Shown here: one piece after another, positions 6,589-11,591 of the stretch
Numbering within the stretch: position 1 is the stretch's first letter
Layout of the letters: each line of letters opens with the position of its first letter
DNA from: an uncultured Haemophilus sp.
Lineage (GTDB): Bacteria > Pseudomonadota > Gammaproteobacteria > Enterobacterales > Pasteurellaceae
Length of the DNA stretch: 15,210 bases
Reading direction: 5' to 3'
Assembly: GCA_905205995.1 (NCBI GenBank)
Contig: CAJLFU010000043.1
Coordinates: forward strand, 1-15,210
The notes under the pieces: generated by a model
The model's database searches: none
Seen by the model: only the letters and a program-made list of their open reading frames with translations
What the model was told of the DNA's origin: nothing
Program-made: the position numbers and the translations under genes

Positions 6589-7236
6589 ATGTCAAAAATC
6601 CAACTGGTTGCTCAAGCCAATTTGCCTACCGAATATGGCATATTTAAAATGGTCGGATTTGAATTTCCCGATACAAAAAAAGAACACGTTGCATTAGTAA
6701 TGGGTGATATTTCAAACCAAGATGAGCCTGTGCTCGCCCGCATTCATTCCGAATGCTTAACAGGTGATGCATTACACAGTTTAAAATGCGATTGTGGTTT
6801 CCAGCTTGCAGCCGCATTACGTCAAATTAGCGAGGCGGGTCGTGGTGTGTTGATCTATCATCGTGAAGAAGGACGAGGCATTGGTCTAATTAATAAAATT
6901 CGAGCTTATTCATTACAAGATCAAGGCATGGATACCATTGAAGCCAATCTTGCATTAGGCTTTAAAGCTGATGAACGTAACTTTAATGTGTGTGCCGATA
7001 TGTTTGAATTATTAGGTGTGAAGCAAGTTCGCTTGATGACAAACAACCCGCAAAAAGTAGAAACCATGAAAAAAGCCGGAATTAATATCGTAGAACGTGT
7101 GCCATTGAATGTAGGTGAAAACCGTTACAATACGAAATATCTTGATACTAAAGCGAAAAAAATGGGCCATTACATTGTGCACAATAATGAAGAACATTTA
7201 ATGACTTGCCCACATTGCCAAGAAGAAGTGATTTAA
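6589..7236 (+). CDS. ribA: GTP cyclohydrolase II
   Basis: A 215-residue cytoplasmic enzyme that opens GTP to 2,5-diamino-6-ribosylamino-4(3H)-pyrimidinone 5'-phosphate, formate and pyrophosphate, the first step of riboflavin synthesis. The zinc site is Cys56, Cys67 and Cys69 (HSECLTGD ... LKCDCGFQ), with the same spacing as E. coli Cys54/65/67. YHREEGRGIGL (90-100), RAYSLQDQGMDT (105-116) and LMTNNPQKV match the nucleotide-binding and catalytic loops. There is no DHBP synthase (RibB) domain. Compared with E. coli RibA (196 residues) it has a C-terminal tail of about 19 residues ending in CPHC (207-210) and QEEVI, a single CxxC that does not form a complete zinc finger alone. AAGGA precedes the ATG. 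I see no FMN riboswitch in the short upstream region. A bidirectional terminator follows. Confidence 0.95.
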   Translation: MSKIQLVAQANLPTEYGIFKMVGFEFPDTKKEHVALVMGDISNQDEPVLARIHSECLTGDALHSLKCDCGFQLAAALRQISEAGRGVLIYHREEGRGIGLINKIRAYSLQDQGMDTIEANLALGFKADERNFNVCADMFELLGVKQVRLMTNNPQKVETMKKAGINIVERVPLNVGENRYNTKYLDTKAKKMGHYIVHNNEEHLMTCPHCQEEVI

Positions 7237-7237
7237 T

Positions 7238-7270
7238 AAAAAAGCCATACAACTGTTGTATGGCTTTTCT
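7238..7270 (+). terminator. Bidirectional terminator between ribA and the small lipoprotein gene
   Basis: A 13-bp perfect stem, AAAAGCCATACAA (7240-7252) with TTGTATGGCTTTT (7256-7268), and loop CTG. It is followed by CTTTT on the plus strand and by TTATT after the T-run on the minus strand, so it can stop both converging transcripts. Confidence 0.92.
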
Positions 7271-7283
7271 TTTATCAAAACAA

Positions 7284-7427
7284 TTATTGATTAACGCCCC
7301 AATGACGAGTGTCTTTATCAAATTTCATGCCTGAATGAGATCCTTCTGAACCATTAAAATAAACGTCTTTATTTGCGCAAGCTGAAATCACTAATGCACC
7401 GATAACAATAAGAATTAATTTTTTCAT
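7284..7427 (-). CDS. Small predicted lipoprotein (47 residues)
   Basis: The ORF starts MKKLILIVIGALVISACANK: a positively charged n-region, a hydrophobic core and a lipobox I-S-A-C with Cys17. After signal peptidase II cleavage the mature lipopeptide would be only 31 residues, rich in G, S, D, N and K, ending in HWGVNQ. The reading frame stays open upstream to a further ATG at 7469, but that would place 14 non-signal residues (MIQFGQVSFKKVNT) before the signal peptide. The internal ATG at 7427 has AAAGG at a suitable distance and is preferred. Asp or Asn at position +2 is absent (Ala18), so outer-membrane sorting by Lol is expected. I recognise no family and infer no function. An extended -10 and a shared terminator support it being a real gene. 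Confidence 0.75.
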   Translation of the reverse strand: MKKLILIVIGALVISACANKDVYFNGSEGSHSGMKFDKDTRHWGVNQ

Positions 7428-7459
7428 TGTGTTTACCTTTTTAAAACTAACTTGTCCAA

Positions 7460-7468
7460 ATTGTATCA
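7460..7468 (-). promoter_or_regulatory. Extended -10 element for the small lipoprotein gene
   Basis: On the minus strand TGATACAAT matches TGnTATAAT with one mismatch, 32 bases before the preferred ATG at 7427. It falls at the upstream alternative ATG (7469), so that start would lie outside the transcript. This supports the shorter protein. Confidence 0.5.
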
Positions 7469-7508
7469 CAACTTTTGTTGGCTTTACCTGCTTAAATTAG
7501 TCCTTTTC

Positions 7509-7537
7509 TTGCAAAATTTATCTTTGACTTCTACAAT
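7509..7537 (+). promoter_or_regulatory. Promoter of queC
   Basis: TTGCAA (7509-7514) and TACAAT (7532-7537) are separated by exactly 17 bases. The expected transcription start near 7544 places the riboswitch about 12 nucleotides into the leader, a good geometrical fit. Confidence 0.6.
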
Positions 7538-7556
7538 ACCGCCTCATTTTTAACCT

Positions 7557-7591
7557 TGTAGTTCGCAAACCTCCTACATAAAAAAACTAGG
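7557..7591 (+). promoter_or_regulatory. preQ1-I riboswitch controlling queC translation
   Basis: The leader folds as a minimal H-type pseudoknot. P1 is TGTAG (7557-7561) with CTACA (7574-7578). The 12-base loop is TTCGCAAACCTC (7562-7573), followed by an A-rich tail of seven A residues and then CTAGG (7587-7591). Loop bases CCT (7570-7572) can pair with AGG (7589-7591) to form P2. This is the architecture of class I preQ1 aptamers: short P1, loop with a UCGC stretch as in the Thermoanaerobacter tengcongensis aptamer, A-rich tail, C-rich loop segment. AGG is also the only Shine-Dalgarno sequence of queC, six bases before the ATG, so ligand binding would block initiation. queC makes preQ0, the precursor of preQ1, so this gives product feedback. 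The exact P2 pairing is my inference. Confidence 0.8.
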
Positions 7592-7597
7592 CATCCT

Positions 7598-8275
7598 ATG
7601 AATATTTCAAATCCTAATCTCAACCGTAAAGCCCTTGTGATCTTCTCTGGTGGACAAGATTCCACAACCTGTTTAATTCAAGCTATTGCCGAATATGGCG
7701 TAGAAAATGTCGAAACCGTCACCTTTCAATACGGCCAACGCCATGGCATTGAATTAGAAAAAGCCCGTTGGATCGCCAAAGATCTCGGCGTAAAACAAAC
7801 GTTGATTGATACGTCCGTCATCAAATCTATCACCCACAATGCCTTAATGGATGCAAACGCTGACATTGAGCAAAAAGACGGTGAATTACCTAATACCTTT
7901 GTGGATGGCCGAAATGCGCTCTTCTTATTGTATTCGGCAATTTACGCAAAAGGACAAGGCATCAACGATATTATTACAGGTGTATGTGAAACAGATTTCA
8001 GTGGCTATCCAGATTGCCGCGATGTGTTTATTAAATCCATGAATGTTACCCTTAATTTAGCCATGGATTATCCATTCAATTTAAAAACACCGTTAATGTA
8101 TCTCACCAAAGCACAAACTTGGGCATTAGCTGATGAGTTAGGTGCGTTAGATTATGTTCGGCAACATACTCACACTTGCTATGAAGGTGTTGAAGGTGGC
8201 TGTGGAGAATGCCCAAGCTGTAAATTGAGAGATAAAGGCTTGCAGGAATATTTAACAACAAAAGCAAAAGCTTAG
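7598..8275 (+). CDS. queC: 7-cyano-7-deazaguanine (preQ0) synthase
   Basis: A 225-residue ATP-dependent enzyme converting 7-carboxy-7-deazaguanine and ammonia to preQ0 in queuosine tRNA-modification synthesis. The N-type ATP-pyrophosphatase PP-loop SGGQDSTT is at 17-24. VDGRNALFLLYSAIYA and GVCETDFSGYPDCRD follow, matching QueC family blocks. The C-terminal zinc site is four cysteines, Cys194, Cys202, Cys205 and Cys208 (CYEGVEGGCGECPSC). The length is close to E. coli QueC (231). The ATG at 7598 is set by the AGG ribosome binding site that doubles as the riboswitch P2 strand. No queD, queE or queF lies nearby; the gene is transcribed alone and is followed by an inverted-USS hairpin. Confidence 0.96.
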   Translation: MNISNPNLNRKALVIFSGGQDSTTCLIQAIAEYGVENVETVTFQYGQRHGIELEKARWIAKDLGVKQTLIDTSVIKSITHNALMDANADIEQKDGELPNTFVDGRNALFLLYSAIYAKGQGINDIITGVCETDFSGYPDCRDVFIKSMNVTLNLAMDYPFNLKTPLMYLTKAQTWALADELGALDYVRQHTHTCYEGVEGGCGECPSCKLRDKGLQEYLTTKAKA

Positions 8276-8324
8276 TATCGAGATAACTCAATCTATAACA
8301 GATTAAATAGATTCAAATGAACCC

Positions 8325-8366
8325 AAAGTGCGGTCAAAATTCACGTCAAATTTTGACCGCACTTTT
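8325..8366 (+). terminator. Inverted USS pair acting as the queC terminator
   Basis: AAAGTGCGGTCAAAA (8325-8339) and its exact complement TTTTGACCGCACTTT (8351-8365) form a 15-bp stem, extendable by two A-T pairs, and end in TTTT. Each arm holds an exact USS core (8326-8334 on plus, 8356-8364 on minus). Closely spaced, oppositely oriented USS downstream of genes are a known Haemophilus terminator arrangement. It lies 50 bases after the queC stop and, being symmetric, is oriented equally for both strands. Confidence 0.88.
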
Positions 8367-8403
8367 ACTTAATATAGTATCCTTATCTTTTCTCATCTTT
8401 GAT

Positions 8404-8432
8404 TTTATAAACGCGTCATTTTTTGATAAAAT
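8404..8432 (+). promoter_or_regulatory. Candidate promoter of the parE-nirK-parC-gltS unit
   Basis: TGATAAAAT (8424-8432) resembles an extended -10, with TTTATA (8404-8409) 17 bases upstream of the hexamer. It would give a leader of about 33 bases. An alternative pair is TTGATA (8423-8428) with TATAAA (8447-8452), 18 bases apart, which would leave a very short leader. No strong Shine-Dalgarno precedes the parE ATG. Confidence 0.4.
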
Positions 8433-8471
8433 CACGCTAATTTTTTTATAAATAAGTAACTAATTTTAAAA

Positions 8472-10370
8472 ATGACTACAAATTATTCTGCTCAAGAAAT
8501 TACGGTTCTGAAAGATCTCGAACCGGTGCAAATTCGCCCCGGTATGTACACGGACACTACCCGTCCAAATCACCTTGCTCAAGAAGTTATCGATAACAGT
8601 GTGGATGAAGCCCTTGCAGGTTTTGCCACCAAAGTTGAAGTGATTTTACACGCCGATCAATCTCTTGAAGTCATTGATAATGGCCGTGGAATGCCGGTAG
8701 ATATTCACCCAACTGAAGGGGTTTCTGGTGTGGAAGTCATCTTAACCAAGCTTCACGCTGGCGGTAAGTTCTCGAATAAAAACTATGAATTTGCTGGTGG
8801 TTTACACGGGGTGGGGATTTCTGTCGTCAATGCCCTTTCTGAACGTGTTGATATTCAAGTTAAACGTAACGGTGAAGTGTATAAAATTGCCTTTGAAAAT
8901 GGCGTAAAAGTAGAAGAATTAGAAGTCATTGGGACTTGTGGTAGACGTACGACTGGCACCACAGTTCACTTCAAACCGAATCCAAAATATTTTGATAGCA
9001 AGAATTTTTCTGTTAGTCGTTTACGCCACTTATTACGTGCGAAAGCCGTGCTTTGTTCTGGCTTAGAGATTAAATTTGTCGATAAAGTGAATAACACCGA
9101 AGATGTGTGGTGCTATCAAGATGGTTTATCCGATTACTTAACTGAAGCGGTAAATGGTTTTGAAACCTTGCCTGAAAAACCTTTTGTCGGTGAATTTAAA
9201 GGCTCCACAGAAGCAGTAAGCTGGGCATTGTTATGGTTACCCGAAGGTGGCGAACTTATTGCAGAAAGCTATGTAAACTTGATTCCAACAGTACAAGGTG
9301 GAACACACGTAAATGGTCTTCGCCAAGGCTTGCTCAATGCCATGACCGAATATTGTGAATTCCGCAATAAATTACCACGTGGTGTGAAATTAACCGCAGA
9401 CGATATTTGGGATCGCTGTGCTTACATTCTTTCACTGAAAATGCAGGATGCTCAATTTGCCGGCCAAACCAAAGAACGCTTATCTTCCCGTCAAAGTGCG
9501 GTCTTTGTTGCAGGTGTTTTAAAAGATGCCTTCAGTTTATGGTTAAACCAGAACGTGCAAGATGCGGATCGCTTAGCTGAAATGGCCATTAGCTCTGCAC
9601 AACGTCGTTTAAATGCAGCCAAAAAAGTCGTACGTAAAAAATTAGTGAGTGGCCCTGCTTTACCAGGGAAATTAGCCGATTGCGCATCACAAAATTTAGA
9701 AAAAACCGAATTATTCTTAGTAGAAGGTGACTCTGCGGGCGGCTCAGCCAAACAGGCTCGTGACCGTGAATATCAAGCTATTTTGCCGTTACGCGGAAAA
9801 ATCTTAAATACTTGGGAAGTCGCAAGTGATCAAGTGCTTGCCTCAACAGAAATTCATGATATTGCCGTGGCGCTTGGTATCGATCCTGATAATGAAGACT
9901 TATCTCAACTTCGTTACGGTAAAGTCTGTATTTTAGCCGATGCGGACTCCGATGGTTTGCATATTGCTACCCTACTCTGTGCACTCTTTTTACGTCACTT
10001 CCCGAAACTGGTTCAAGATGGACATGTTTATGTGGCGATGCCACCACTCTATCGTATCGACTTAGGCAAAGAAGTGTTTTATGCTCTCGATGAAAGCGAA
10101 AAAGAAGCGATTTTAGAGCGCTTAAAAGGTAAAAAAGGTACCTTAAACGTACAACGTTTCAAAGGTTTGGGTGAAATGGATCCGTCACAATTACGTGAAA
10201 CTACCATGGATCCGAATACACGCCGTTTAGTTCAATTAACCTATGAGCTAGGCGAAGATCAAGGGGCGGAAACATTAGAATTAATGGATATGTTACTCGC
10301 CAAAAAACGAGCGGAAGATCGCAAAAATTGGTTACAAACCAATGGCGACCAAGTGGATTTAACCGTTTAA
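8472..10370 (+). CDS. parE: DNA topoisomerase IV subunit B
   Basis: A 632-residue ATPase subunit of topoisomerase IV, the ParC2E2 enzyme that decatenates daughter chromosomes. It aligns along its whole length with E. coli ParE (630). The GHKL ATPase motifs are EVIDNSVDEALAG (38-50, catalytic Glu38 and Mg-binding Asn42), VIDNGRGMPVDIH (67-79) and GGLHGVGISVVNALS (109-123). The switch-lysine region QTKERLSSRQ follows. The TOPRIM domain has VEGDSAGGSAKQ (Glu418) and DADSDG with Asp490, Asp492 and Asp494 for Mg2+. PNVQRF-type sequence is present as NVQRFKGLGEM near residue 560. The ATP-lid and TOPRIM motifs show no disruption. The start is fixed by alignment to E. coli (MTTNYSAQEITVL), since the ribosome binding site is weak. 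The stop is 16 bases before nirK. Confidence 0.97.
   Translation: MTTNYSAQEITVLKDLEPVQIRPGMYTDTTRPNHLAQEVIDNSVDEALAGFATKVEVILHADQSLEVIDNGRGMPVDIHPTEGVSGVEVILTKLHAGGKFSNKNYEFAGGLHGVGISVVNALSERVDIQVKRNGEVYKIAFENGVKVEELEVIGTCGRRTTGTTVHFKPNPKYFDSKNFSVSRLRHLLRAKAVLCSGLEIKFVDKVNNTEDVWCYQDGLSDYLTEAVNGFETLPEKPFVGEFKGSTEAVSWALLWLPEGGELIAESYVNLIPTVQGGTHVNGLRQGLLNAMTEYCEFRNKLPRGVKLTADDIWDRCAYILSLKMQDAQFAGQTKERLSSRQSAVFVAGVLKDAFSLWLNQNVQDADRLAEMAISSAQRRLNAAKKVVRKKLVSGPALPGKLADCASQNLEKTELFLVEGDSAGGSAKQARDREYQAILPLRGKILNTWEVASDQVLASTEIHDIAVALGIDPDNEDLSQLRYGKVCILADADSDGLHIATLLCALFLRHFPKLVQDGHVYVAMPPLYRIDLGKEVFYALDESEKEAILERLKGKKGTLNVQRFKGLGEMDPSQLRETTMDPNTRRLVQLTYELGEDQGAETLELMDMLLAKKRAEDRKNWLQTNGDQVDLTV
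9494..9502 (+). repeat. DNA uptake signal sequence (USS)
   Basis: Exact AAGTGCGGT inside parE, just after the segment encoding LSSRQ. Confidence 0.9.
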
Positions 10371-10386
10371 TTATTTGAGGTCAATC

Positions 10387-11580
10387 ATGAACGAACAACG
10401 TCGAGGTTTTTTTAAAAACAGTGCGCTAGGCCTAGCAACAATTACATTAGGTGCAGGTTTAAGCCTTATTCCTTCTGCTCAAGCAGAGGAAAAGCCCTCT
10501 AATACGGCAACCACCGCAGTTGAAAATTTACCAGAAATTGAAGCTGAGCTGACGCTTGCACCCAATGTGCCAAAACCGATTGAACGTAATCACCCTGCAA
10601 AAGTCGTGGTAAAACTGACCGCACTTGAGCAAATTATGGATTTAATGGATGGTGTGCAATTTAAATTCTGGACATTAAATGGTAGCGTTCCTGCGCCGTT
10701 TATTCGTGTACGCGAAGGCGATATGGTGGAAGTACAACTTTCCAACTCAGCAAGTTCAATGATGCCGCACAGTATCGATTTTCACGCTGCCGCTGTGCCA
10801 ATGGGTGGTGCTATCGCAAGTGAAACCCCGCCAACGCGTACATCCACCTTCCAATTTAGAGCGTTACGTTCAGGGATTTATTTATACCACTGCGGCAGCC
10901 AACCTGTGGATATTCACCTTGCCAAAGGGATGTATGGTTTAGTTTTAGTTGAGCCGAAAGAAGGCCTGCCAAAAGTGGATCGCGAATTTTACATTATGCA
11001 AAGTGAATTCTATACCAAAGGTGAATTTGGCGATCCTGGCTTGCAGCCATTCAGTATACAAAAAGCCATTGATGAGCGCCCAGAATATGTGTTGTTCAAC
11101 GGCAAAGTCGGCGCAACTATGGATGAAAATGCCTTAAAAGCAAAAACTGGCGAAACAATTCGCCTATTTGTAGGAAATGCGGGGCCGAATTTATGCTCTT
11201 CTTTCCACTTAATCGGTGCGGTATTTGACAATGTGTATGTGGAAGGCGGTACACTTGTTAATCACAACGTCCAAACCACGTTGATTCCATCCGGTAGTGC
11301 CACTATGGTGGAAACGAGAATTGATGTGCCGGGTACTTATGTCTTTATGGATCATTCCATTTTCCGCGCTGTAAATAAAGGCACAATGGGACATATTGTG
11401 GTTGAAGGCGAAAAAAATCCGAATATTTATTCTGGCAAATTAAAAGACGAAGCCTTTAAAGAAGCCAATCCACAAAAACCTCAACCCGTTCCTTATGAAA
11501 TAGACAGTCATAAAGGAATAGATATGGGACATTCTCCTCACGAACATTCAGATGAGAATTCTGGTGCAACCAGAAAATAG
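10387..11580 (+). CDS. nirK: Copper-containing nitrite reductase (AniA/NirK type), Tat-exported
   Basis: A 397-residue periplasmic enzyme reducing nitrite to nitric oxide. Its two cupredoxin domains match Neisseria AniA without a gap over the active-site region: every ligand is shifted by exactly 34 residues. Type 1 copper: His128, Cys169, His177, Met182. Type 2 copper: His133, His168, His323. Catalytic pair: Asp131 and His274. All are present, so the enzyme should be active. The N-terminus is a Tat-type signal, NEQRRGFFKNS followed by a hydrophobic stretch and an AQA-E cleavage site near residue 33; there is no lipobox, unlike Neisseria AniA. The C-terminus ends in a His-rich tail (HKGIDMGHSPHEH, 375-387). 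The ATG at 10387 is chosen because TGAGG (10376-10380) sits six bases upstream; an in-frame TTG at 10375 overlaps that site. It lies between parE (16-base gap) and parC (11-base gap). SufI/FtsP and laccase-type alternatives are excluded by the ligand pattern. Confidence 0.96.
   Translation: MNEQRRGFFKNSALGLATITLGAGLSLIPSAQAEEKPSNTATTAVENLPEIEAELTLAPNVPKPIERNHPAKVVVKLTALEQIMDLMDGVQFKFWTLNGSVPAPFIRVREGDMVEVQLSNSASSMMPHSIDFHAAAVPMGGAIASETPPTRTSTFQFRALRSGIYLYHCGSQPVDIHLAKGMYGLVLVEPKEGLPKVDREFYIMQSEFYTKGEFGDPGLQPFSIQKAIDERPEYVLFNGKVGATMDENALKAKTGETIRLFVGNAGPNLCSSFHLIGAVFDNVYVEGGTLVNHNVQTTLIPSGSATMVETRIDVPGTYVFMDHSIFRAVNKGTMGHIVVEGEKNPNIYSGKLKDEAFKEANPQKPQPVPYEIDSHKGIDMGHSPHEHSDENSGATRK
10618..10626 (-). 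repeat. DNA uptake signal sequence (USS) inside nirK
   Basis: Exact core on the minus strand (plus strand ACCGCACTT), in codons for Leu-Thr-Ala-Leu around residues 77-80 of NirK. It shows that this gene carries the local competence signature. Confidence 0.9.
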
Positions 11581-11591
11581 ATTAGAAGAAT

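Noticed and set aside
7428..7469. N-terminal extension of the small lipoprotein from ATG 7469
   Set aside because: It puts 14 residues before the signal peptide, and the likely -10 element overlaps this start.
8276..8471. Possible small RNA or small gene between queC and parE
   Set aside because: Apart from the inverted USS terminator and candidate promoters I see no ORF with a ribosome binding site and no other structure.
10328..10342. Inverted repeat TTGGTT-ACA-AACCAA near the 3' end of parE as a nirK operator
   Set aside because: It falls in conserved ParE coding sequence (NWLQTNG) and does not match FNR, NarP or NsrR sites.
10376..10385. TTGAGGTCAA at the nirK ribosome binding site as an FNR site
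   Set aside because: The half-sites are two bases apart instead of four, and the bases are explained by the Shine-Dalgarno sequence.
10375..10386. Upstream TTG start that would add MRSI to NirK
   Set aside because: The TTG overlaps the TGAGG ribosome binding site that serves the ATG at 10387, and the extra residues are not needed for the Tat signal.
10387..11580. NirK read as SufI/FtsP, which is linked to parC-plsC in E. coli
   Set aside because: The signal peptide type and neighbourhood suggested it at first, but the sequence has the complete type 1 and type 2 copper sites of nitrite reductase, which FtsP lacks, and it aligns gaplessly with AniA across them.
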